Of a stretch of 64,000 bases of DNA, positions 1 to 10,560 are shown one piece after another. The stretch lies in NCBI GenBank assembly GCA_047967505.1, contig CM106538.1. One strand, written 5' to 3'. This DNA is from Dipteris shenzhenensis. Taxonomy: Eukaryota > Polypodiophyta > Polypodiopsida > Gleicheniales. The notes under the pieces are model-generated. The model searched no databases, was not told the DNA's origin, and saw only the letters and a list, made by a program, of their open reading frames with translations. Made by a program: the position numbers and the translations under genes. Each line of letters opens with the position of its first letter. The first letter of the stretch is position 1.

Positions 1-1615
1 CCAATGGCTTTTTACTCTCTTGAACATGCCTAGGAAAAGGTTTCCTTGCCTGTTTCCCAAATTGACAGGCTTCACAAACCTTGTGCATTTCTGCAACCTT
101 GAATTTAGGCAATCCTGCAACAATATTTTGGGCTTGCATTGATTTTAGTCGCTGTATATTAACATGACCAATGCGTTTGTGCCAGATATCAATATCTGCA
201 ACTACACCGGTCCCATGTGCAAACATTGCTGCACTCAATTCAGGCATGTCTGCATCCAACGTAAACATCCTGCCCTTCTTCTTTCCTTTTGCTATCAAGC
301 GACCGTTATTTTTCATATCCTCAACAAAGCATCCATGAGGATTAAATCTAACCTGCAAGCCCTGCTCAACCATTTGACCAACAGAAACCAGGTTCTTGGT
401 GATGTTCGGGACATGAAATACATCAGACAAGTATTTCTTTTTCCCATCCTGCATAGACAAAGGAATTTTGCCAATCTGCACAATAGGATGTGCAGTATCA
501 TCACCAGTCTCCACAAATCCTAGCTTTTCCATCTTCCTTGCATCTTGCATCCATTCTGCATGACCTGTCATGTGGTTTGACGCACCTGAGTCAACATACC
601 ACACATCATTTTGTTCTTCTGTACTTGTCACAGAATTGGTCATATGCTGCACCATAAATAGATGCTCATTTCTGTCATCACCCTACCTGCTAGAAGATGC
701 ATAATTGCCTTGCTGCAATTTTCCACTCGTAATGTCATTCTGCTTTTTGTAGCAGTCTTTAGCCATATGCCCCATTTTGCCACAGTAGTAGCATTCAACA
801 TTGCTGTTTGCATTTTGGCCTCTCTGCCATCCACCACGGCCTCTTTGGCTCCCCCTGCCTCTAGAGTTACCACGTCCTCCTGCATAGGACTGGTTTTCTT
901 GCATTTGCTACATATTCTGATTTCTACCATGGGCAGATCGGCCTCCTCTACCTCTGCCTCTACCTCTGCCAGCATTTGAGTAGAAGACAGTTTCTTTTGA
1001 AGTTCCTGCTGAAGAAGATGCACCCCCATTTCTCTGCTCTTCAGAAATTAGAAGAGCAATCAACTCCTCAAAATCAGGAAAGTTTTCACGGACGGCAATG
1101 GATGTCCGAAACTGTGCATAATCCTTTCCTAGACCATTCAAGGTCACAGAGACAAAATCGTCATCATCCACTGGCGACCCAATGGAAGCAAGTGCATCCG
1201 CAATTTTCTTCACCTTCATGTGGTAGTCATTGATGCTCATGTTTTCTCTCTGCACATTATGCAACTCCTGTTTGAGTTGCATTTTCCTGGCTTGCGTATT
1301 TGTGCTATACATTTTTGCCAAAGTATCCCATGCCTCCTTTGGCGTATTTGCATCTTGAATATGCACAATCATGGAGTCCGAAATACTGATAGACAGCCAG
1401 TACATAACTTTCATGGCTCTCTCATGCCATCCTTTGAATGCCTGCATTTCCTGTTGACTGGGAACATTAGGAAGAACAGGCTCTTCTTCATTTCCTGTAA
1501 TGAATTCCCAATAGCCTTTTCCCATCAAGAAATTCGTCATTCTAAACTTCCATGCCTGGAAGTTGTTCTTGTCAAGCTTTTCAGTGACAATCTGTGAAAG
1601 AGAATCAGATGCCAT
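1..1615 (-). pseudogene. Copia-1 gag-pol polyprotein, partial, two in-frame UAG codons
   Basis: The ATG at 1615 (MASDSLSQ...) is preferred over an upstream TTG at 1630, which is not a plausible plant start. Domains in order: a gag of DUF4219/UBN2 type (about residues 1-200, FQAWKFRM and TPKEAWDTL motifs), an RG-rich linker, a CCHC zinc knuckle (CYYCGKMGHMAKDC), the aspartic protease motif YVDSGASNHM near 600-580, and GAG-pre-integrase with WHKRIGHVN and a CEAC zinc pair. The frame is continuous from 1615 to base 1 apart from TAG at 910-908, just before the nucleocapsid, and TAG at 685-683, between knuckle and protease. Both fit CAG-to-TAG changes. Programmed read-through is a less likely alternative. 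The product would package element RNA and process the polyprotein. Confidence 0.92.
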
Positions 1616-2145
1616 TACAGAACACTGCAAAATATTCTGTCACTGCAAAGAACACAGCTTTTGCCTCACACGGGCAGATCTGCAAAACTGACGAAAGTGG
1701 TATTTCACCACACAGTCACTTCCTAGTGACGATTTTGCATCAACAGGCAACAGGCATGAATCTGCAACTCCCAATATCTCTGCACACAGGCATACAATGC
1801 AATTTCTGCGGCACCTTTCCACCGACTAGCCGCGCAGTGGTCGCACAGCAAAAAACAGGGCCTTTTTCTGAGTGCCTGCGAAGAACTTCCGCCTTCAAAA
1901 CGGGCCTCGAAACGGCCTCAAATCAGAAAAATAAAGTCACTGAGAGCTTTGCCCTCACCCGCAGCATATACTGCGCTCTCGCCACACCGCGAAGGGTGTC
2001 TCAATCTGAAACAGTGCACTCCTGCACTTCTGGCTGTGCTACCTGCAGAGATTTGCTCCCAAACTCGAAATAGGACAGCAACACTGGTCCCTTACCAGGA
2101 CACCACGAACTTGGCTTGCTTTCTTGATCTCCTTACCACGAACAA

Positions 2146-2158
2146 GGCTCTGATACCA
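2146..2158 (-). other. Copia-1 primer binding site
   Basis: On the minus strand the sequence is TGGTATCAGAGCC, complementary to the 3' end of plant initiator-Met tRNA. It abuts the LTR end (...TTCACA), as expected for minus-strand DNA priming in a Copia element. Confidence 0.9.
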
Positions 2159-2510
2159 TGTGAAGATTGTGGGAGAGAGGGAAGGAGTCTCACTTGCAGC
2201 TTTCTCACATGCACAATGGGGGAATACACACAAAGGTGGAGGCTGAAAACAGTTTTCCTCTTCTTAGTTGTGAAAGCCAAAAGAACTCTAGTACAAAGAA
2301 ATAGAAGAACCCTATATGTGGGTCTCAAACCAAACTCAACTAACTAAGGTGGCATACTAACTAAGCCACGAACTAGTGTAGATAAGGATAGTTGTCATCC
2401 AACTATTATTCATGAGCGGTGTACCAACCGCATCTCCAGCTAACAAGTCGGTGACATAAATGCACAACAGTCACCCTGGCATATCGCGAGTGGAGCTCGA
2501 TATCTCAACA
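2159..2510 (-). repeat. Copia-1 5' LTR (about 352 bp)
   Basis: On the minus strand it starts TGTTGAGATATC and ends TTCACA, a TG...CA terminal pair, directly before the primer site. A TATA-like ACATATAGGG lies in the middle (about 2310-2325) and would serve as the element promoter. The outer edge could shift by two bases because the flank also reads ACA. The partner LTR is outside the window, so no target duplication can be tested. Confidence 0.85.
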
Positions 2511-3165
2511 CATTCCTAGTGGTAGTAAAGTCATATGCATGGGCACAAGAAGTAGCAAGAAAAATTGTGGAAAGGCTCTCACCTTGGGTAAGGCAACGGA
2601 GAACATTTTGGTGCCACAATTCTTTGGAAAGCGGGCTTATAGTGGCAATGAGACAATGCAATTCATCTGGTTTTTCCCTAATGATATGACTCATATGTGG
2701 CATCTAAACAAGAACATTGTGAATCCACCCATAGTGCCACTACAACAATGGCCAGTTGACAATGGAACTAACATGAGCCAAGATGAAGTAAATGCATTGA
2801 ACAAAGGAGGGTACATGTTGCAAGCCCACGATGTGCAAACCAATAATGTTGTGTTGGATAGTGCAGGAGGAAATCATTGACTAGAACAGGAAGGTTGTCT
2901 TTCAAATTGAAAGCTATGCAACAAATCCTTCTGGTAGTACTTACAATGTGACTATAAGTGATACTCCACAATGCATGTGTGCAGACTTTGTCAAGAGGTT
3001 TGAGAAAGGGAAGTTCACAACTTGCAAGCATATGTATTTTGTTTACATAGTGGTCTTGGGTCTTGACATAAACCATAAAATGTGTGTCCATCAACCACAA
3101 CTCTCTCCAACGGAACTCTTCCAAATTTTGTCTCGTTCTAGAAACCACAAGGTTGTTTGAGATAT
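2511..3165 (+). pseudogene. SWIM zinc-finger protein relic (MULE/FAR1-like transposase C-terminus)
   Basis: Two plus-strand frames carry one coding relic. From about 2539 to 2880 a frame reads through FGKRAYSGNETMQFIWF and NGTNMSQDEVNALNKGGYML. From 2882 the reading moves to another frame, holding CMCADFVKRFEKGKFTTCKH followed by MYFVYIVVLGLD. The CxC...CxH pattern is a SWIM zinc finger, found in plant MULE transposases and FAR1/FHY3-type proteins. A frameshift near 2880 and in-frame stops show it is dead. Copia-1 truncates it on the left. I cannot separate a transposase from a domesticated SWIM protein with only the C-terminus. Confidence 0.55.
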
Positions 3166-4939
3166 TGTGGTGGGAAGTTGGTGAATCGGTTTTTTGGGGT
3201 GGAGACAGTTTGAATCATTTTTATATTACCTAGAAACTATTTGTTCATATGTCTCTAAAATTATGAGATTGTAGTTCATATTATAAATGTCCTTTCAAAT
3301 ACGTTTGGACATCAGTCAAATTTTTGGTCTGAGAAGGGCATGGTTTAATGAGATTCAAAATTTGACTTTGCAAGTGTATTGAAGTTTGACATGTGATGCT
3401 ATGGTTTGGAAATAATTAATGCAAGAATCACAAAAAAAATTAATGAAATCTTGCCATTTGTTAAGCTGAAGAATGAGCAAGGGTAGATTATATTTTATGG
3501 TGAATGTATAGCTGGCCACTAGCTATATATTTGTAGGGTTGAAAACTCGCAAAGCTTGCAAAAAAAAAACTCACAAAGTGCCAAGTCCCCATTCCAAGCA
3601 TTGAATTATCGGTCGATGTAGACTTGATCTTATAGATCTTGCTACAAATGCTGGATATGGTGTATTGGCAGTTGTTTTATTGCTTATTGAACACCAAAGC
3701 CACCTTGCTCGTAGGTAGTTCAGGCAGGCTATGCATAAGTGTTTGCAAGCGCAGCTCTTCTTCTTTGGACCAGTGAGTGTAGGCCCTTTTTCCCCGAACC
3801 ATGTACAGTGAGGCCACAAATGCGGGGTGCACCCAATCATTCATTAGTATTTCCTATTGCATAAAACAATCACCATTGCCGATGCCAATCCGTTGTACAA
3901 CTGAGCCGCCATTGTGTTGTACTAGAGTGAAAGCGATTCTAAGTGCTTCAGACAAACGCAGCAAGCAATCATACACAAGACATCTTGATGTGGAGGAGCC
4001 TTGTAGTAAGTACATAACTTCGTCCCTCGATGGTGTATCTTCTTGCTCGTGCTGAGGCGTTACCCTAAGCTTGCGCCACGGCCATGTTACTTCACAAGGT
4101 ATTGTGGAGATGTGAGTCTGTAACATCCCTAGAAAATGTTCGTACGAATGTCTCCCGTTGAGGGCTGCACACATCTCAGTATGTCCGATATTTTTGATTT
4201 GCATATCAGGGGGTTCCATCAATAACAACATTGTCAAAGTTAGGCTCAATGTACCCGTGTATCAATACCTTGCTGATATTCTCCATGGGCCAAACTGAGA
4301 AGGTAGGCGTGTTGTGCAGGTATGATGTGGAAAAACAATCCGAAGCAAGGAGGGATTATATGTAAAGGAACAAAGGAGCCAAAAATGTGACAATGCTTAG
4401 AAACTCAAGGCATAACCATGCAATCCAAGATGTTTTATTTCCTCCCCAATGTATGTACAAGCTTACACCTACTCAGCAAGTAGTATGTACAAAGACTCAG
4501 CACAAATTTACGTATAGTAAGGACAAGGTGACTTCAAATAGTGCCTATGTGTCCCACAAAAATGCAATAATGAATCCGAAGCTATTGATAGTGAATTGCC
4601 CCGAGGGACGATGATCCATTAGCAGATTTTGTGTCGCGACCATGATATGACTATGGTACTCCATGAAAGCTCATCACAAGCCCAAAACATCTTCGGCAAT
4701 GTGTTGGCTCTTTCCCATGAATTTCATAGGAAGAGCAGGGTATTTTCAGTATGCAGGGTTTCAAGCCTTTTTGTCACCTACAGATATATCAGGGTTGTCG
4801 TTTGTAGTATATGTGTAGCTTAGGACCTCGAGTCATATTTCGGTGAGAGACATAGGCTTAAGTGTGGTAAGCAAACATAGTGCATGCATGTGTAAAATGA
4901 ACGTGTATCATCATGGTTGAGGTAATGAAGGCTTTCACC
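3166..4939. other. No recognisable gene
   Basis: AT-rich sequence with scattered stops. The longest open stretch is a minus-strand frame at 3854-4249 of about 130 codons. It has no motif I recognise, no clear start context, and breaks on both sides. Short plus-strand frames at 4387-4614 and 4629-4823 are likewise unremarkable. Confidence 0.4.
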
Positions 4940-5140
4940 TTCATTGGGGGTTGCAAGGTTTAGGAGGAGTTTAAGGGTTAGAAGGAGGTTTCAGAGTTTA
5001 GAAGGAGGTTCCAAGGTTAGAAGGAGTTCCCAAGTTTAGAAGGAGGTTCCAGAGTTTAGAAGAGGTTCCAGTGTTAGAAGGAGGATCCAAGGTTTAGAGA
5101 GAGGTTCCAGAGTTTAGAAGAGGTTCCAAGGTTTAGGGTA
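4940..5140 (+). repeat. Degenerate tandem repeat, unit about 20-24 bp
   Basis: About eight or nine imperfect copies of a unit like TTAGAAGGAGGTTCCARRG follow one another, with length changes between copies. The words GGTTGCAAGG and GGAGG also occur in the purine tract to the right, suggesting a shared origin. Confidence 0.75.
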
Positions 5141-5220
5141 GAGTACATGGTGGAGAACTCGTCTTCCTTGTAGATCATGGAGGTTAAGGGTTGAGGAACT
5201 AAGGGTTTAGGGGGAGTATA

Positions 5221-5475
5221 GGAGTGGGAGAGGAAGAAGGTGTAAGAGCATGGGGGAAAGAAGAGAGAGGAGGGAGAGGAGGAGGAGGAGGAGGAGGGAG
5301 GAGGAGGAGGAGGAGGAGGAGGAGGAGGAGAGAGGAGGAGAAGGGAGGAGGAGGAGGAGGAGGGAGAAGGAGGAGAAGGAGCGAGGAGGAGAAGGGAGGA
5401 GGAGGGAGGAGGAGGAGGAGGAGGGACGAGGAAGAGGAAGAGGGAGGAGGAGGAGGGAGGTGGAGAGGGAGAGGA
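5221..5475 (+). repeat. GGA/GAG polypurine tract
   Basis: About 250 bp almost without pyrimidines on the plus strand, built from GGA, GAG and GGGAGG words. The long frames that cross it encode only Glu/Arg/Gly or Ser/Pro/Leu runs and are artefacts of composition. Such tracts can form triplexes or G-quadruplexes. Confidence 0.9.
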
Positions 5476-5701
5476 TGGGTTGCAAGGTTGGAGGAGAGGG
5501 GAGCAGGAGTTGCAAGGTTAGGACATGCTTTTGGACGTGGAGTGCAAGGAAGCATGGACACTTGAGACAATTTCTTGGAATACCAAAGTAGAGCTCAACA
5601 CAATGCCCCAAAGAGTGTGGGCTTCATTCCATTATGGGGTATTTATACAAGTTGGAGAGCTTCTCTCTCTGCATGTAGGAATTGTAAGACATTCTCTCTC
5701 T

Positions 5702-6039
5702 ACATGTAGAATTTGCATATAGAAGTTGCATGTAGGAGTTGCATGTAGAACTCGCATGTAGGAGTTGCATGTAGGAATTGCATGTAGAACTTGCATGTAG
5801 AACTTGCATGTAGAACTCGCATGTAGGAGTTGCATGTAGAAGTTGCATGTAGAACTCGCATGTAGGAGTTGCATGTAGGAGTTGCATGTAGAACTCGCAT
5901 GTAGAACTGGTATGTAGAACTCACATGTAGGAGTTGCATGTAGAACTCGCATGTAGAACTCGCATGTAGGAGTTGCATGTAGAACTCGCATGTAGGAGTT
6001 GCATGTAGGAATCGTATGTAGAACTTGCATGTAGAACAT
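5702..6039 (+). repeat. 13-bp minisatellite, about 26 units
   Basis: Units are GCATGTAG plus a five-base tail, usually AACTC or GAGTT, less often AACTT, GAATT or AAGTT. The span of 338 bp equals 26 x 13. AACTC and GAGTT are reverse complements, so neighbouring units can pair as hairpins with an 8-base loop. Thirteen is not a multiple of three, so all three minus-strand frames stay open and encode the same 13-residue period (MQLLHATPTCEFY-like). One stray unit lies at 5671-5683. Confidence 0.95.
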
Positions 6040-6049
6040 GCAAGTTGGA

Positions 6050-9000
6050 TTTCTAAGAGGGATTATTTCTAGCTTTATGGAAGTACAAGCGGAGCTTTGC
6101 CGCTACTCTACACACACATTCTATTCTACCTAAGTCCATATTGGCACAGAGACAACATACTCTCGGATCCATTTTATTACCCATCCTTGGGTTATGGCTT
6201 ATTTCGAGCACGTACCTAGATTGCCTTGCCTTTAGTCCAATGACTATGGAACTTGTGTCATGCCAATTGATCCTGCTGTAAAGCCTTGGCACCATACAAT
6301 TTTTGTTCAGTATCTAGGTAGCCTGTATTGACCATTTGTTCGAACAGAGATATGTGGCGTGCTTCTAACACGATCACTCTTGATAGAGTCGGCTTGTAAT
6401 CTGAGCATCAACCCGTTCATTGGGATTGAAACTGAGTGGAGGCAAATGGGTATCGAGGTAACATGGGACCTCTAGAATGAGTTCCAATGTTTTACAAAAT
6501 ATAGCACTTAGGTGAAGGAAGCGATCAATGTTGCCATGCATTATTTGCTCATGCTGTTGAAGTGCTCAAATCATTATGCCTTGGATATTCCATTCTACAC
6601 TAGAGTATGGTTCGATCATTGGCCAGTTAATGGTTCGATCTTCATCCAAAGTCTGTATGTTGGCTTTCCATTTTTTACGTCATGGAACTGCATAGAACTT
6701 GGGATGGGTTCTGAGACATGGAGGTGCATGTAGGTACTCCTTTAAGAAGATTACATCAAAGAGCTTAGGACGGTGCCAATCAGATTTGTGGATCCAACTT
6801 GGTAATCCAACCTTCAGGAATTTGATGCTGACGAAGGTTGGTAGGAAAGTTGTTCAGGGTCCATCCACCTCGAGTTTTCATATCAGGATATTTGCTCCAA
6901 AATTCCTTGATGGGGTTACTAGGAAGTGGTATCTCCTCAAAGTCATACCCATCATTGGAACTTGGCATGGGAGTACGAATTGGATTATTCAAATCCTGAT
7001 AGTCAAAATCAAATATTGTGTCATTTTCTGCTAATGGAAGCACAAGTAGTGTCGGAGGTGATGATGGGGCAAGGAGAGAATCTAGGGACATGGGGGAGAA
7101 ATATGGAAGAGTGTTAGTTGCGAAAGGGGGAGCAGAGGGGAGGGGGGGAAGAACTGGGCAAATGGTTTGAGTAGCTTGGTAATCCTCAAGGGTAGGATTA
7201 GCAAGGGAGGGGAAGAAGCTAGTGTGAGGGGCTCGTAAGTTTGTGACTATTGGGTTAGTTGAAAATGGCGAGAGGCATGAGCAAAGAGACAATGGAGGGA
7301 ATAGATGTTAGGATGGAGCTCGGGGAAGGTTAAGAGGGTGGTAGCAACAAGGGTAAGTGAGGTTATGAGGTTGGCAAAAAGAGTGGTTAGATATGGGAAG
7401 TTGGATGTGAGATAGGCCTTGTCATCTTTCGACGCTTCTTTTTGCTGGTGCGATGGGATCATCAGCTGCATGGATGGGATGTCGGTTATGTTGTGCCTTG
7501 CAAATAATAGTGATGGCCTTTGTAGCAATGGCAACAAACCTGTAATGACCCTGAGGAGAGGACTACCCATGAGGCATACATATGTAATGAAAGCATCTGT
7601 CCTGAGTGCTATAAACCCGACATGTGTAGACAGGCAGAAGATATTTTTCTCATCTTCAGACAAGTCTTGGCAAATTATGCATAGGGTTTTGGTCCCTATG
7701 GAACGTTCCCATTTGATTGTTGGATGAACATATATGATCTTGATTTGGAGTTGCTTCCATTGGATAAGCACGTGTGTGTTGAGGTGATCTTCCACTTGTA
7801 GAGCAGCCACAAGCTCTGGGTACATCATCGTTGTGCATTGTAGTGGGGCTTCATTGGTGTTGTCTTCCAATGCCTCATTGTTGTGCATTAGCAATTGGAG
7901 TTCAAGCTTGGAGATGATTATCTTTTGGGAGTGCATCTCATTCATTTTTTCTTTGTATTGCTAGTAGATGGTTGTATATGCCTCCTTAAGCTTTCTTATT
8001 TGCAAGGTGATCTTTGCCTGTTGAGGAATGTCTTCAGTGGTATTGGACCATTCATCCAGGACTTGTGCTTGTGAAGTGCTAGCCTCTTGAGTGGTAGCAA
8101 GTTGGTCCTTGTAAGCTCGTCAATGCTGAAGGCACGTACTGCCAAAGATTGTTTCATGTCTTCAAGCTTGTCTTTGCAATCCTGGAGCTCTTCTTATTTG
8201 TGAATTAGAGTGAGTCGAGCTTGTGCCACTACCACCATCTGTTGAGCATGTGCGGATGTCAAGGAGCTATAGTACGTCTGTAGAATTGCTGTTGCTTGTA
8301 CTACTATTCTCAGATGTGTTTGACTTTGATGGAGGTTGGAGGTCACATCCCTCACTGCCTTCTCTTGAGCTTGGAGAGCTTGGTTCATGCACACTTCTTC
8401 TACGTCCTTCTCATCTATCTGTGCCCGAAGTGCCTTGACCTCTATGGCAATTGCTTGGAATTGGTCTTCAATTTCTGTTGCAGTCTATCTATCCAATTCT
8501 CTTGCATATTCTTCCTTGGCCAAGCTAGTGAATAGTTCTGACATTTGGATCATTTGGCTAGCTTGATGTTGGAGAATGACAGACGGTGATGAGGTCTGGC
8601 GATATAGCTGATACAAGTGGTGCCCATGTAGCCATCCCAATGATTCTATAGTACTTGGGGGAGGTTGTTCCAATGGTATTTCAATCCCTTATGTACAATA
8701 GTCATACTATTGATCTGGCACCAGCTCCCCTTGTGGCTCATTGACTAGCATGGCGTCGATGGGCGGTTCTAGTGATGATGTAGCCTCAGGCTCTAGTGCC
8801 GATGTTTCCTCAGGTTCTGGTGCCGATCTTGCCTCGGGCTCTAGTTGCTGCTGTTGTTGGAGATATATTGGTTGCAATTGTGCACTGAGCTGTAGCATCT
8901 CGTGGGGCAATTACTCAATCCCGACCTCCAGATCTTCTAAGGCATTTGCACTTATCAATGTGATAGTAGGAGAAGTTGGTGACGGGGCTCCCATATTGGT

Positions 9001-9716
9001 GAGAAGGGTATGTCCAACTCCTCAATTGGTTTTGGTGATTGGGGCAGAGTCATTTCTCTTTGTTGTAGTTCTTTTTTGATGATTATAGCCAATAAGTGTG
9101 GAATTTTACATTTTTGTCCTGATGAACCATCTAGTTTCTTTGTAAAGAAGATGACTAAGTGCTAGACCCAGTCTTGTTTTAGCTTCCTACTCAGCAAAAC
9201 AAATGTGCAAAGTGGAAGGGATCGATTCTTGCCGCACTTAACTTCCAGGATTGTGGATAGGAATTGTGCTACTTCCTTGAGGCGATGGTTAAGGATTGTG
9301 CGAAGCAATATGCCGTCCCTATGGAACAGTGTGCCCTTAGTGAGGAGAGACTGTACTTCAAGAAACTTTGCATCGGCAGGCTGTGTAGGGTATTTGGCAC
9401 CGTGTGTTGGCAGTGAGAAATCCCTTTGAATGACTGTACTGTCGAGGATAATGTTTAGTGGGCTCTGATGTACAGTGATTATACTGTACTTGCCAACCTT
9501 TGCATTGCTGGAGTGGTAAGAATGGAGAAAGTCCCTGATGTATGTGGTCATTGTAGGACTGTCCTCCAAGGATTTTAGGCTCTCATGCAAACTACCTAGA
9601 CCCCTTTGCTCTAAGTAAGATGTTGCTTCTTGGGAAAGAGCATAAGTCGATGCGTGTGGCCAAACAAGTTCTAGTGACTGGGCCCCATCAATGGCTGTGG
9701 AGGTCGGTGATGACTA
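6050..9716 (-). pseudogene. Decayed gene of unknown family
   Basis: One strand carries coding-like frames over 3.7 kb. From the 5' end: an open stretch at 9714-9175 (SLEDSPTMTTYIRDFLHSYH), a single TAG, then the same frame to about 8955. Next come Glu/Pro/Gln-rich and coiled-coil-like segments (8910-8190), a segment at 7945-7247 with CIICQDLSEDEKNI and DAFITYVCLMGS, a segment at 7292-6780 ending GGWTLNNFPTNL, a one-base shift, then WHRPKLFDVIFLKEYLHAPP and a C-terminal part to 6053. Stops are few and often fit CAG-to-TAG. I do not recognise the family. It could be an accessory frame of a transposable element or a lineage-specific host gene. Confidence 0.45.
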
Positions 9717-9945
9717 AGGTTAGCAACATAGCTTTAGTTAGCATTAATCCACCATAGTTAGTTTAACTAACTTCAGTTAGTTACACTTACGGTTAGGTTA
9801 GTATAATTGAGGTTACAATTGGTTAGGTTAGCTTAACTAACCTTCAATTAGTAGACTAACTCTAGTTAGTGAAAGTAGTTATGTTACATTAACTGGGCAG
9901 TTAGGGTTATACGCTAGTTAGACTAACTGGAATTAACTTGGTTCA
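9717..9945. repeat. GTTAG/CTAAC-dense segment
   Basis: GTTAG, AACTAAC and their complements recur roughly every 10-15 bp. Words such as GTTAGTT and AACTAAC resemble AC-type R2R3-MYB sites. It sits immediately upstream of the decayed minus-strand gene, so it could be its old promoter or just a degenerate satellite. Confidence 0.5.
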
Positions 9946-10560
9946 AACCCATCAGTTGGACTTAAAGTCCATTCACACCAACCTTAAGACCCCTCTCCCA
10001 AAAGGCCAATTTTACCCCTACTTCAACACTTCCTATCGCGCCCATTTGGGACCCAAACTAGACCCCGTTTGAACCAAAATTTCACACATGGAAACACATG
10101 CTACGAGGCATTTTTCCTGCCCATTGCACACCATTTTGACATCCCTAGCACTTGCTCATTTGCACCCCTGTGCGGGCATTATTTTGCACAAATTTGCTTG
10201 TATCTTTATGCTGTGACCTTCGATTGACGATCCGTCTGCACCGACACATTTTCCTACACATGTAGGCCAATCTTAGGCACATTATTAACATGAAGGTCCC
10301 TACAAAACTAACACCACTCTAACCCTCAAACAACACTACATCAACACCCGCACTTGCGACAGAGACACCCTTTGCAAATCTCACCCAATCTGCATGCAGC
10401 TACATTCTGACCACCGCCTCTGATTGCAATGCTCACCAAATCCACATACAACTCTGTTGCAACCACCACCCTTGACAATCCTCTACCCTAAATCTCCCTG
10501 TAAAAGTCAAGCAATCCCTTTAACTCCTCACGCCGCAACATGGTTTGACCCCGTCGCGAC
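9946..10560. other. No gene seen; probable leader or LTR remnant of Gypsy-1
   Basis: Pyrimidine-rich sequence on the plus strand with no open frame of note. Its position directly before the Gypsy-1 gag suggests leader or LTR, but I could not identify LTR ends or a primer site. Confidence 0.3.

Larger units (their letters stand above)
1..2510 (-). mobile_element. Copia-1: LTR retrotransposon, 5' part only
   Basis: Read on the minus strand the order is LTR (2510-2159), primer binding site (2158-2146), untranslated leader of about 530 bp (2145-1616), then gag, nucleocapsid, protease and GAG-pre-integrase running off the window at base 1. Integrase, reverse transcriptase, RNase H and the 3' LTR lie outside. 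The order and the tRNA-iMet primer site are those of Ty1/Copia. The frame is long and has only two stops, so this is one of the youngest elements in the window. It interrupts a SWIM-domain coding relic that continues at 2511. Confidence 0.93.

Noticed and set aside
1616-1630. Upstream TTG start for Copia-1 gag
   Set aside because: Non-ATG start is implausible in a plant; ATG at 1615 matches the family N-terminus.
164-2073. Several plus-strand frames opposite Copia-1 gag-pol
   Set aside because: They are antisense to a well-supported gag-pol frame and contain no domain.
2146-2158. tRNA-iMet gene
   Set aside because: Only the 13-base primer complement is present here and at the other LTRs; no cloverleaf.
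5199-5611. Four overlapping frames of 113-134 codons on both strands
   Set aside because: They cross the GGA tract and encode only Glu/Arg/Gly or Ser/Leu/Pro runs; open by composition alone.
5624-6039. Three overlapping minus-strand frames encoding a 13-residue repeat protein
   Set aside because: All three frames are open because a 13-bp unit lacks stops; there is no start context or unique sequence.
5702-6039. CRISPR-like array
   Set aside because: Units are contiguous with no unique spacers, and the genome is a plant.
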